64,000 nt of DNA, taken from assembly GCA_021495925.1 (NCBI GenBank), contig JAKEKT010000013.1, forward strand, positions 248,001 to 312,000. Reading direction: 5' to 3'. The notes beneath the pieces are model-generated. The model saw only the letters and a program-made list of their open reading frames with translations. It was not told the DNA's origin and made no database searches. Shown here piece by piece: positions 12,809-25,436 of the stretch (position 1 is its first letter; each line of letters opens with the position of its first letter). The position numbers were made by a program, and so were the translations under genes. This stretch comes from Diplodia intermedia. Its lineage: Eukaryota; Ascomycota; Dothideomycetes; Botryosphaeriales; Botryosphaeriaceae.

Positions 12809-13577
12809 GATTGACTGTGTAATCGTTCCCACTCGAATGGAGCCGCCGCAGTAAATCATCCGGCTCGAGGTATGAATAGATGCTTAGAGGAATGTAATCT
12901 ATCTCACAAAACAACGAAACAACGTAGAAAAAACCAATTCATGCACACGAGCTCCTACGTACGTAGCACTAAGACCTGTATAGCATTCGACAACTCCCTC
13001 AAGTTTTTTTAGTGTCTAGAAAACGTTTCCAGCATTCGCTCAATTATGTGCTATCATAGCACATGCTCTGACGCAATCCAGGTGGAGCGTTGGACCCCTT
13101 ACGTTCCACGGCTTGCTACCTAGCGCCACGGTATGGGCAGTAGCTGGCTATGTGGTTAGCGGGATGCATTAGTGTTGTCTGCTCAGAAGCCGACCAGGAA
13201 TTCCCGGCACAGAGCCACAACCGTAAGTCTCCCAGATTTGGGGTTTCCAGGCCCTTCGAGCTAGTGTTGACGCACTAAAAGGTTAAGACCACGTGCTATT
13301 TAACCACACTTATCGAGATATTTGTGACGTAATACGACCCCTTACTGACACCAATATTCTACTAAAGCAATTCGGTAAGCTCTAGAGTAAGTCATTGACC
13401 CTAACACTTCACACCAGCTTGTTGAAAGTGCTTCAGGCTCTTCCCGCCCCGAAACTAAAACAACACCTCTACGGATGGGTTATCCAAACACCCAAGACAC
13501 AGAACCAAAACCGCCAAGCGACCTCCACCACTAATCCAAAACGCCCAAAACCGCCATCACCCCGCGCCACCAACCCA
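12809..13577. other. Intergenic region
   Basis: Convergent 3' flanks of the small orphan gene and the giant DUF3638 gene. AT-rich around 12900-13030 with a run of seven T at about 13005. No gene, RNA or repeat recognised. Confidence 0.4.
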
Positions 13578-16500
13578 TCAATCACGCCCTCCCCTCCCAA
13601 AGCTCTCCTCCGCCAACACCCTCCCCCCCAACAAATGCCCCAAATGCGTCTGCGAATAAACATGCCCCTTCCTCCTCATCCCCACCAGCGCATCCACAAA
13701 CACGACCGGGCTCCTCACAAACGGCGACTTAACGGGCCACCCGACGCGCACCCTCGCCTCCATCTCCACGAAGCCATCCGCGCCAACGACGACGTCACTG
13801 CCGCCGTCTCCCACCCCCGCGGCATCCGTCACGATGCCCATGAAATCCGCAACGAGCCGGTACGCGGCGTACGAGTCGAAGAACAGGCTGCCCGCGAGCA
13901 ACCCCAGCTGCGCCACCAGCAATGGCGGCGGCGGCGGCGGCGGCGGCGGCGTGGAGTAGTGCGTCTCCGCCTCCCGCGAGCCACCGGACACGATGTAGAA
14001 ATCCAAGCCGCAGAAATCGCCCAGCATCGCCCTCGACGTCTTGGCGGCGTAGACGTGCAGGCGGACCGCGACCGGCGCTTCTTGTCGGTGTCGGAGCGCG
14101 GGCAGCAGCGCGTTGGCCTCGTAGGGGCTGATGATCAAGAAAAGGTTGCGGTCGTCGGAGCCGCGGCTGGACAGGAGCCACGTGACGGGTCGCATGAACT
14201 CGTCTGCGCGCGAGCAGCCGTGGGTGAGGGCGACGGTGCGGACGAAGTCGGTGGTCGCGTACAGCGTGTCGGCGACGACGGTGTGGGTGGCAGCGTGCAT
14301 GAGGTGCGGGAAGGCGGAGGTGGAGCGGAGGCTGGCGTCGAAGGCGGGGTTGATGCAAAGCGGGGGGGCGCCGCCTTCAAAGGTGCCATTCTGCACGAAG
14401 GCTCGCACGGCGGGGTCGAGGGTGTGCGCGAGGGCTTCGGCGGGGGGCGGGCGCTGCAGCTCGCGCTCTTGCTCGACTTCGTGCGCGATTTCGCGCTCTT
14501 GTTCTTCTTGGAGCGTCCAGTCGCGGCTGTGGCTTGACTTGAACGTTGCCCATTCTGAGAGCAGGCGCTGGACGGTTGCGTCTTGGCGCGCTGGTGGGGA
14601 GGTGAGGCAGGGACGGAAGGCGGGCTGCCCGGAGCCGCCGCCGTACATCTCGTGCAGGGTGCGGCCTTCGGGCTCCTCTAGACTCGAGCAGAAGACCTCG
14701 GTGTGTCGCTTGGACGTGTCTTCTTGCAGGTATTCTGCACAGAGGCGCTCTCGGTGGCTGTGCTCTAGACCTTGCATGATCCAGAGCGGTTTGACGGAGC
14801 TTGTTGCACGGCACGTCTGTTCGAAGCTCCAGCGAAGTACGTCCAGTGAGTCGAGTGTATGGCATTGCTGCTTGTCTGAGAGGGCGAGTATTTCCTGGTG
14901 TACCTCTGGTGGAGCAAAGAATATCAAGGACTGGTGACAGTTGAGTTTGCGCATTCGCATGCAGGCTGTTCCCAAGTTAGCGAGTGAATTACAGACGGTG
15001 TAGAGTGGTGGATTTTACCTTGTACCAAGCGATCCTTCGTAGTCCTTGGCCCCAATGTGACCGCAGCACGGGCATGTGTTGGCATGCTGATATCTACGCC
15101 ACGAGTGTGCACCTCGTCCAGATAAATCAAACATCTGTCAAGGTTTTGATGGAAGCCGGAGCTGGACAGTCGTTCGACAAATCCATGTCGGTCCAATACA
15201 CGCTTCTCATCGGCCTCGTCAAAGAAGACCGCAGCGTCAGCGTTGGGAGAAAGTTGCAACCATTTCCGAGCCACATCCTCATTGCTCGCTTCGAGAACTT
15301 GAGCTCCGACGTCGATAAAGACCGAAATCTGAGGAGAGCTGGCGCAGAGGAGTTCGAGAAGGCCTTCAGTGCTGAGCCGCTTGCCATTGTTGTCTTTGGC
15401 CTCCACGTATTGGCGATTCTCCCGCTGGAGCAGCATATTGGCGACCATGGCATTCGTGCGATGCAGTTGCGGAAGGTCGTTCTGGTGGATAGACAGCGGC
15501 AGCAGGAACTTGTTGTCGTTGGTACCGCTGAAACCGGTGCTTGGCTGCGACTTGGAAGGAATGTCCCACGCCGAGGTAGACAGCTTTGCTGGGAACTCCT
15601 TACCCTCGTGGGGAAAAACCACAGTCGCCATGAAGTAGTCAGCAGCGGACTTGGAGAACCGCAGCTGCGGCAGGATAGTCTCGTCCCAAGAGCGATCGTC
15701 CTCCAGGTTGATTCCGTGGAGACTCTGGATGGAGAGGGTTGGGCAGTCTTGCGCCCAAAGTGCGTATTCGCTCGACGGGTCAGATTCTCGAAACAGGTTT
15801 TCAAAAGCGTGCCGGAGTTGCGTTGAGGTCAAGCCGCTGTAGTAATAGCTCAGACACGTGAGGACGATAGCGACGTCTGGGTGGCCGAATTCTGCGCTGA
15901 TTGATGGAACACCCTTCGCTCGGTATGGCACTGCCATTCTGCACCGCGAGAGATCGAGTCCGTAGTTTACGAGCCAGCGCTTCTGCTGGAGGGCAAATAG
16001 CAAGACATTGTTGGCGATTAGCCCCCGGCACAGAAGAAGGTTTTTCCAACTCGTCGAGCTGCCGAACTCCTGCTCGACAAGTGTCAAGGTGCTCTCGCAG
16101 ACAGAATTCTCTCGAATGAATTCCAGAACGGCCTGGCGCACCCCAGCGGAGCAGTGCAAAAGCGAAATGCCCAGCAGCTTCCCTCGACCGATCTGCTCCA
16201 CAACGCGATCCAGTAAGATGTGACCAACTTCATGGTTAAGGAAGGTGATTATGGGGAAGCTCCGGCCCCGAAAGTCTACTTCGATATCGCGGGAGCCCTC
16301 AGTCTGCAGACTGCAGGCCTGGGAGGCAAAAAGTGCAAGGAGCCTCTGCGTAATGACCCACCGGTCAGGCCGCCCGTCCATTATCCTCTGGTTGCCGATT
16401 GAATACACCAGTTGGAAGCGAGGATCGAGGATCGCGTCGCTCTCATCAAGGATGTCTCGGCACGTCGCGTCGAGCCATGCATCCAAGTCCATCATTTTCC

Positions 16501-19500
16501 ACGCCAGCTGGGGCTTGGTCCGGAGAAGTTCGCGGCCCATGAGCCGGAATGACATCATGTGTTCCGGGAGGGTGACAACTATGCACTGGTCATCTCGACA
16601 TTGCTCGTAGTAGTCCCAGAGCTGAACGACCTGGGATTGATCAAGTCGGATGTCCCTGTTGAATGGAGCATGGAAGATGCGACGGTCCACCAGTCCACCC
16701 ATCCGCTCTGAGAGCAAATCCAATGTTTGTCTCAGCAGCGGCTTGAGGACAACGAGTCTTCCCAGTGTTTTACCGTCTGACAACGCGGTCATCACCATTG
16801 GAACAATGACAGAAGACTTTCCCTCGCCCATGTTGAGCTGCAGGACAGCGTTCTGTCCACCATCCGGTTGGATCATCTTCCGCGCCACTTCTGCCTGAAC
16901 GTCGCGAATCGTCAGGTTGTTCTCAATCTCGATCAGAAGCCAGTCTGGGAACTCGGTAGCACTCCATGATTGATGGCCCGGCTCCTCTGCTTCTTTGTAG
17001 AAGCCCACGATATCGTTTCGATGCCTGAAGCTCAGTAGCCTTTCGAGCCTCTGCATCGATGACAGTAACTGACCAAGTGACACGAGAAAGTCTCTCCATT
17101 GCCCAGGTACTGACCCTCGTCGATGCGCAGAAATGCATGTAAGCAACGATGCTATGTCGATGCGAGGCCACAAGCCAACATCGCGCAAAACCAGATCGGA
17201 AAGCTCATTCGGTCTCAATGCCAGGCTCAATGAGCAAAGAGCAGCTGCAACATGCTTTTCCAAGACGGCATGCTGCTCAAGAAGCACATCTTCCGACAAC
17301 GGGATCGTCTCGGGGGTACTAGGAAGATGCGCCTGCTTGAGGGATGTCAGGCTGGCATCCAAGTCTTCGGCATAGGCTCTGCGGGTGGGGTCACTTTCGT
17401 CCTTCATACTTCCTATTATCCCTTCCAGCTCTCCCAGGCCGGGCAGGTTTCTTGCGGAATGACTGAGTCGATTTGCTTGGATTGGCGCTGGAATGATCGG
17501 CGGCTTTGGTGGAGTTCTCTGGTGGAGAAGGCTGATCAGATCGGGCGCCACGAGAGCCGATGCCTTTCCCCGCACCAGAGAAGGCCTCGTCGGATATACT
17601 GGCAGTGGCAGGTCGATTTGTCCAACGTGAAGCTTTCGAAGTTCGGACTGCACATCTGCAATGTGCAACATAAACTTTCGGTTGTCATTCCAGACGGTAA
17701 AGTGCTTCTCGCATTCGCTTTCCATTTGCCTTTGACGATGCGCGGATCCGGATGATGGAACGACAGGGGCATCACAAGGCCATTGACCTGAAACGTAGCT
17801 GACGATCGAGGCCACCTCCCGATCCGTCTCCCGACGGAATGTACCAAGCCTACTCATCCAATCATTATACGACTCGCCATAGTCTTTTGTCGGTTCTGGT
17901 ATGTAGTCTGAGAGTTTCGATTTCAGTAGACTGTGATTAGGGCTTTCTCCATCGGTGAGGTTGTATGTTGACTCCAATGGTTGGATCTCAGTAAACATTC
18001 CAGAACAGGCAATGGCTAACAGGGTTCGCACTACTGGCACGAAGTCGGCTTGTTCAAAGACGATCATTGCGAACAGGCGCATGAGTTTGTACTGGTCGAC
18101 TGATCGGTTACAGTCTCGGCAAATCTCATAGAGCGTGCCCCATTGTCGATCAACAGGGAACTCTAGAAGGTCGCTGCAAGTCATTTTGGACAGGTCCAAT
18201 TTTTGATTGTAGCCCTCGATGTGCTGCCATTGCCTCACCTTTGAAGCAAGGTCCAGAACGGTCTCGGTCTTTTGTGGCCACAACCGAACTAAGGAGGCGA
18301 CCTCGTACACTCGGCGAGCTTCTGCACTGCCGTACTTGCCATCTCTTGCAACGTACACGTCATCGAACCTCTCCATCCGTCCCAAGCCCGTGTTGCGTAG
18401 GCAAGAATTCCGATTAGCTGCCCGGCGCAGAAGGTGCGGGTCACCACGGCTTTTGATTGACAACGCAGGGACCGGTCCAGTTTGCAGCATGTTGAGTTGG
18501 GATGCATGGTGGATCAAGTCCTCAACCAAGGTGTGGAAATCCTCATGCTGTGCCAATTGACCCAGACTCGACTCAAATTGGACTGTTTGCATTTTGCGTA
18601 GGTGTTTTGGGTAAAAGAACCGCGCAGGAGTCAATGATGCAATCTCGTCGAGCAACGGAACAACATCTTCACTGATAGATGTTGAAGTCCTGAGTGATTG
18701 TTCTCGTAGGATTCGCAAGGCTTCTTGAGTGCCAGTGTGACCAGTGAGTGGATCTGGCAATGCGAAACCCGTGACCGCATGAAGATAAGCTAGATATAGC
18801 TTGCTGACGGCACCTTGCTGGCTTCGGAGTCGTGACAATCTGGTGTCGATCTGATAGTGCATGAAGGATAGCTTCTGCGCATGGCCGGGATCAATTGTAA
18901 CCCGGCTATGGTCGCCTGACCTGGAGACAGCGGTTTGGCCATATGGAATGACGACGCTTCTCTGTGGAGTATTGGGATGCAAGCCCAAGTTCTGAAAGAC
19001 GAGCATATTCCGCAGTCCAAACAAACATCCGATGCGCTGTTCAAGGTCGACGACGCCGCGGAGCTGTTTCGATTCCAAACGACCATCTCCATTCACGGTG
19101 AACGTCAGTCGCATCCGCGGAATTTCAGCCTCAACTCCGCCTGGGACAGAACAGATGACGATGCGGTGACGGCTCTCCAAGGCCTGAAGGATATCGAGTA
19201 TGGTTGTCCCCAGATACGATACTCGGTCCACCAGCTTTTTGTTGCCGATTCCCATGCACGAACTTCCCTTTCCTCCAAAATGGAGTTTCCACGTTCTCTC
19301 GGGATGATCCCAAGGAGATTCAAGGGGCCGAAACTCGATATCGTTGGAACGCAAGTCCATCCAATGAACAAAGCCTTCAGTTAGGCTTCTAGGAAGATCA
19401 GGCGCTAGAACTTCATGAGGTACGAGACGAAGGCGGCGTTCTCCGACATCAGCCTCTATGATGAGCTCTCCGTTCCTCATATCCAGGTGGACCTATTATT

Positions 19501-22500
19501 TTCTTAGCGCTCCATCCATACGAGCATCTTAGTTGGCTCACCTTGTGTTCATTGATCGGCTTTACTGCCATGTACTCCATCCCCGGTCGATTCGACTGAG
19601 CAACGTTCAAGATACGCTACGATATTAGCAGAGCGTTCAGTATGAGATACACAGGGACTTATACTTACGGAACCGAATACCCTGCTGTACAATGGAGCAT
19701 TCATGTACTGCGGTGGCAGCCTACCAATCCGTCGCCCATTCATCAAAACCGTCCCGGACAGAAAATCATAATGGTACGTCGCCGTAAGACTGTTTTGTCC
19801 ATGACAGGAAATGCAGGTCAACCACCGGTCCTCGTGCCCAGGCACCGACTCCCAATGCGCGTCAAGGCCGGGCAGCTCATAGGCTTTCTTGATTCCATCA
19901 TTGATGCCACATGCTGAAACTCCTATCAGTTCTCTCAGACGAGGGGCGATACTGCGTGAGAGTTTCGTGTCGATGAGAACAGACTGTCGCAGTTCAGTGG
20001 AGACGTTCTGCTGGTGGGATGAAAAGTTGTCGTTGAGGTAGATGGAGGATTCGACAAGGTCTGCGACATCAGACTGATCAAATAGAACATGATTGACGCG
20101 GCTAGGGTCTGTATCGTACGTCATCCGACAGGTCAGAGAAGACTGGCTCAGGAACACTCCCATCCTTTCACTCTCAGCATCCGTCTTGCATTCATGAATT
20201 CCATTTGAGATGTCTCGACACCAGCCGAGAGCTACTTTGCGGACCTTTCGCAAGAGCTGCGTGGCCAGGCATGTCGTTGTGGGATCTGAACTAAGGGCCA
20301 AAGTCCGAAGTCCTAGCAAGGCGATGGTGGCGAGTCGGCTTTGCTCTCTCCAGTTGGATGTAATGTTGGAAAGGTGAGCATCCAGAAGGCCGATGAGCTT
20401 AGCACAAAAGTTTGGATCTTCAAAAGGTACATGAGCCTCTCTAAGGACTGTATGCTCAGCACGCGATCCCGCTTGTAGAGCTGCTTGCCGAATGAGCACA
20501 TGAACCTCAGCAGCGTTAAAAGACAAGTCTGCTGACCCCAGCTCTCGTAAGATGTTCAGCCATTGGATACGTTCACCTGCTCGAAGAGAGCTGAATGCTA
20601 GAAACTCATGAGCCGTGATCCCAGGATGGCATTGTTGCTGCGCTGCAAGACTTTCGTTTGGTGTGCGAGTGGTGGTGTCTACGAAATCTTGCAAATTTGA
20701 ATATGGACCATTGGGTAGCGAGGAGATGCAATACCGGTCAAAGCTTGGTGGTAATGATTGGTCCTGTACCCAGCATTCGGTGCGCTTGTCGAGTAATCCA
20801 TACTGCAGGCCGTTGTTGACAGCAATTCTTTCGAAAGCAACGGGGACGCGCTGATCTCTGTAGTGCGATTTGAGAAAGGACTTAGTGTCAGAGGCCAGGG
20901 TAATGATTTGTTCCCTTTTCTCGGAAGCACGTAACGACAAGGGGGGATATTCCAGAAGCAGCTGTAGGACATCAGACCCAGGTACTTGTTTAGCGCGTCC
21001 AAGGTCCTGAACGATAAGCCACGTAGCATCACGCCACGCTGAAAAGCCAACAGGACAATCAAGCTCAAAGACAACGGCTTGAGCCTGTACCTCATCAGCT
21101 GGCAGGGGCCACTCATCCACGTCGATCCGCATGTTCTCAATCCGTCCGTCGTAATAGCACTTCTGGCAATTTCTCTTGCACACCGAGCGTCCCCAGTAGT
21201 TGATTTTCAGTGAGTGCTCCATGCGCGATGCCTCAGACACGAGCTTATGGTATTCCCTTGTTGCTTCCTCCAACTCTGAACGTTTACGTTCTCTTGTTGC
21301 GGAGGCCTCATCTTCGATTTCCTTACGCATGGCCTGATGTGGCTGAGATTGCGCATAAAACTGAACACAGAAAGACTTCGAGGATAAGGGGCCGAATATT
21401 GATGGATTGCTCGGCTCCCAGTCCATCCAACGCTTCGCAAGATAGCTCTCGATACGATCCAAGGCCTGCATCTGACGAAGATGAGGAAGAAGAAGTGGGT
21501 TACCAATTGCCGGGATTGCGGGGCCAAATTTCCGCAACAGTGGATACAGTCGCAGGCAAAGGGTATCCAGAGCTGTCCAAATATCGAGGACGGTCAATAG
21601 CATAACAGAGAGCGCCCGGGGGTTGTCCTGGTACTCTTCGCCAGCAAGTTTCAGATACGTACGCATCACATTGAGTAACGAGTCGCAGTCCAGATCGCTA
21701 GCGCCTCGATGCTTTGTCCATGATTGAAGGTCATTCATGACCCATGCCTCAAAGTCGGTGAGAAGAAACAAGTTATGATCAGTGACTGGAGTCTGGCGCA
21801 GCTGAGGCAAGCCATTCGCCTCGAACTCCAAGCGAGGCCCGGAATCCAAGGTGATGTCGGGCAACTCCGGCCTTTCATTTCGGCCAAGGGCAACAGCTTG
21901 AAGGTATTGGCGGCTATTGCTCAAAGGAAGGGTGCAATCATCATCGGTTGCTTCCGTGGGCAATCTCGGGATTGACGGCGATTCCCGTGTCTGAATCTCT
22001 GACCAGGATGATTCGATCCGGGCGCGAACGTTTCCCGTAGCAAATCGCACCGCATCTCCCACAAAGGGAAAGACACTGTTCCTGAGCTTTGACAGGCGTC
22101 TTGCAGCCTTGGTAGCAGCAATCATCTTCACGTCAGCGTCAACAGGCTCACTAACGATGTTGTTGCAAACCCTGGCTATGAAGAAGGCCATGAAGTTCTT
22201 GTACAGGATTTGTCCTTGCTCCCCGGTGCATGTGTGCGATAACAGAATTTGAATGCTGACGCGGGCGACGAGCCAAAGAGGGGAGCGTCTCCAAGCCGAT
22301 CGGCTATGATTCCAATTCACGTCATCGCGGATATGCTTGACGATGTTTGGACTCTGGCAAACCCTTCCCCACGCGCTGAGCATGGCCATGAGGGCTTCTG
22401 TCACCAGCCTGGGATGGGCGGTCTCGCGTTCTTCGGTAACAGTGGATTGGGCCTTCTTCGTTGTCTGCATGCAGGATTCGACAGACTCAGTACTCATTTG

Positions 22501-23082
22501 TAGCACCATGATTGCTAATTCGTCGACGAAAGCGTCGTCCTTGAGTAGATGGCTCGGAAGGCTGATGGTTTGGCCGGGAAACCTCCAAGTCAGGCGGTCG
22601 CAGGATCCGACCACAGCTCCAGATAGAGCCGAAGCTTCGAAAACATGGATCAGGACGGATTGAGCATCAGCCCGAAAAAGCAAGAGGCCGGCGTTCTGGG
22701 CCTTGACATGGACGAATGTAGCATCTGCAAACACGTTAGCTCTATATCCACAGTCCGTTGCAGGATATTTGAGTCCTCTGATGTGGGCAGTGCAAATCCA
22801 CTTACCACCAGGCTCGAGGCCTCGAAGTGTTGACTTCATGGTGCCCTCGTATTCTGCCCAACCGCTGGCCAGGTGTTGAAGAGCACTGCACACTGGCTTC
22901 CACTTGTCGTGAGCCCCATGCGCGCATTCCGCAAGAAAGTCCTTGAGAGTATCATTCAGCAGTTGCGTCAACAGCTGCTCCCCGCGTCGCTCCGTGGCCG
23001 AATCCTCTTCCTGCTGAGGCAGTTTCGCCGGAAAAACAACATGGTTGATCAAGAAATCGAGAGCATCACGGCTGGATACCAT
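13578..23082 (-). CDS. DUF6606/DUF3638/DUF3645 giant protein, 3116 aa
   Basis: One gene of four exons: 23082-19669, 19616-19542, 19492-15019 and 14965-13578, with introns of 52, 49 and 53 bp. Frame is kept throughout, giving 3116 codons plus stop. The start (MVSSRDALDFLINHVVFP) matches the usual N-terminus of DUF6606 proteins. DUF3638 includes LQLNMGEGKSSVIVPM with GEGKS at about residues 2052-2056. A DESD box is at about 2179-2182. DUF3645 (DVAIVLTCLSYYYSGLT) is at about 2370. Near the C-terminus are YLDEVHTRGVDISMP and LVQACMRMRKL, the latter created by splicing of exons 3 and 4. Databases often label this family ubiquitinyl hydrolase, but the motifs look like those of an SF2/SecA-type ATPase. 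A nine-proline run is coded at about 13925-13950. Length is typical of the family. Function is not established from the sequence. Confidence 0.88.
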
Positions 23083-24431
23083 GATGATGGTTGTGTCTGA
23101 CTTTCAAAGGGGAATTGCAGAAACAGAAGAACTTATATCTCAGAAGTGTAATGCGAGCAAACCGTGGTTTCTGATCAAACGACGCAACATTGGCGCTTGC
23201 CCCGCGCTATTGGTTCCGCGGCGTTTGTCTTGCGTTTGATGAGGCAGGGACAAGGGATCCGGGGTATAGTCGCTCAAACTCGTTGCCCGCAAACTTCGTG
23301 CACGTGCACTGCAGTGGAGCTGCGCTTGTCTCTTTTTTCGGTTGCTGGCGGTTGGACGGTGGATAACAAAGATGAGGGCTCCAGGCAGCCACGGAATTGT
23401 GCAAACAGAAGATGACGTTGAACGGTTCGGGCCGAGGTGCGCGAAACGGGTCGGGAGGACGTTGAGGAGGGGACAGTCAGGTTCAGGGTTCAGGGTCGTT
23501 GGGGTAGAGGGTAGAGGAGCGAGGGATGCACAAGCGACGACGCCGCGCCGCAGCGGCGTAGCACTTTGCATGAGCGGCTCCATGGCCAATGTGGTTGGGT
23601 GCGATGGTGGGGGCCGTGTTTGAGCGCCGGGGATCGCCGCGCGTTGTGGGACGCGTTTCGCGCGTCGCCCCAGGACGCTCGGGCCTTTTCTGCTGACTCA
23701 TCCCCACAGAGAAAATGACTGCTCCGTATGCCCGCGAACGGCGCTACATGTTCCTCGTGCGACGATACCGCGGCGGAATAAGGCTGCACAGCTCGACCCG
23801 CGATCCGCTGGAAGAAGCACCTCTGACGTCATGACACCTGCGCCAACAAAGCACCTCGCTGCCATGGCCAATCCAGCGACTGTGTCATCAACACCTGCGA
23901 CCCATCGCGGCAACATCAGAGCCCTTCTTGGCTTTCTATTTAAGCGCGAGTTTCAAGCGTGCCAAGGCGATTTCAGCTTGTTGAATACCCCGACTCACTC
24001 CTCGTGACCGGACACGCCTCCGTTGCGAATGGCCAGGTTGTGGTGGCGTGCTGGAATATGAAACACGACTGAGGAACCCCGCGCGTCAAGATGATAGCAG
24101 GAGCACGTCTAAGGGTTCAGAAAGCTTGTTCGCACTTGGCATGATACAGGTACCACGGGCGGACTCCTCGCCTGCGCTCTTCGTGCAACGCGCTGTGTCT
24201 GCGGCGCTATTTAATCTTCACCGTGGCTGATTTCGACACGTCGCTGCTTCGTGGCGCAATTGCTCTCAGCTATATCAGCCGCCGGCGCGACAACAAAGTC
24301 TGGCCAAGAAGCCTCTCCGTCATACTCCCGCCAAGCCGCCGCATACGCCCCTCAATAATCATATCACGTGACACCAACATAAAGGAAATATCCTCTGCCT
24401 CCCTCCTCCGCAACTGCCCATTCTCCTTGCA
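23083..24431. other. Divergent intergenic region
   Basis: Shared upstream region of the giant DUF3638 gene (minus) and the UstYa-like gene (plus). No supported gene. A short direct repeat GGTTCAGGGTTCAGGG lies near 23480. The 150 bases before 24432 are pyrimidine-rich, as is common upstream of fungal start codons. Confidence 0.4.
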
Positions 24432-25436
24432 ATGGCAGAGTACACGGCCATCCCTCACGGCGAGGAAAGCGGGCATCTGCCTCGTCACAAGCGACAGTCC
24501 TCCTTTTCCTCGCTGTTTTCCCGAAGTCGACTTGCAGACATCACAACTGCGCCTGTTGCCGCTGCTGCCGTCTCGGCGTTACTGGCAACCGCCTGTTTCT
24601 GGATACTGTTCGCCATCTTCTCAGGGCTATTGAGCCATAGCCAAGTACCGCTGGGCGAAGAAATCAACGGGCTGGTGCCTGAGTGTACGTTCTCTCCGTT
24701 CAACAAACGCAGAGAAATACTGAACCCGCTCTTCTCCAGTTCAAAGGGTCCCGCGGGTGTTCTGGAACGACTCAAACTACGGGCCTGAAGTCGATGTCGC
24801 CAGCCTCTCCAAAGAACACCGCCGGTCCATACTCGCCAACTGGGCCAAACTAATCCCTCGTAAGCGCAAGTCCGTCCCGTGCCTGACGCCACGACTAACC
24901 CACACCCTCCCACACAGAGGGCAACGGCTTCCTCCCCGTCGCCGACCCCACCAAAGCCACCCTACCGCCACCCCTGCAAAACGACCCGCCATCCCAACCG
25001 TATTTCTACGCCGTATCCGTCTTCCACCAACTCCACTGCCTGGTACGTACCTACCCCCTCCCCCCTCCCACCCTCCTCCCCACTGACCCCCCCTCCCCCG
25101 CAGGACGCCATCCTCCGCGTCTTCCTCGCCACCAACGACAGCGACCCGTCCTCCGCCACAAGATCCAGCGCCCACAGCAACCACGGCTTGGAAACGGCGC
25201 ACGCCATGCACTGCTTCGACTACATCCGCCAGTCCATCATGTGCTGCGGCGACACCGCGCTCGAGGGCGCCGACCCGTACACCATCGCGAGGGGCGAGGA
25301 CAACCTGGATACGGGCACGTTTGGCATCGGCAGCACGCACATGTGCAAGGATTATGGCGCGATTTACGGGTATGCGAAGACGAAGGGGGCGGAGAGGTGG
25401 AATGCGCAGCGGTTGAAGGAGAAAGGGGGAAGGTAG
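24432..25436 (+). CDS. UstYa-like (DUF3328) oxidase, 276 aa
   Basis: Membrane-anchored UstYa/DUF3328 family protein. Exons 24432-24684, 24740-24859, 24918-25042 and 25104-25436, with introns of 55, 58 and 61 bp, all GT-AG. A single membrane helix lies at about residues 42-67 after a basic cytosolic tail. The two family motifs HxxHC are intact: HQLHC (161-165) and HAMHC (199-203). Family members are copper-dependent oxidases that act on ribosomal peptides (ustiloxin, phomopsin, asperipin) or, in some clusters, on other secondary metabolites. No precursor peptide with repeated Kex2-type cores, UstF-like flavoenzyme, peptidase or methyltransferase lies nearby, so the substrate is unknown. The last intron is very C-rich, as is the flank. 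Confidence 0.88.

Noticed and set aside
13920..13955. CGG trinucleotide expansion
   Set aside because: It codes an in-frame proline run of the giant protein; an ordinary coding microsatellite.
13395..14537. Long plus-strand open frame antisense to the giant gene
   Set aside because: Low-complexity Arg/Pro/Val composition that mirrors GC-rich codons of the real minus-strand gene.
23470..23510. Telomere-like TTCAGGG repeats
   Set aside because: Only two units, no TTAGGG array and a mid-contig position between genes.
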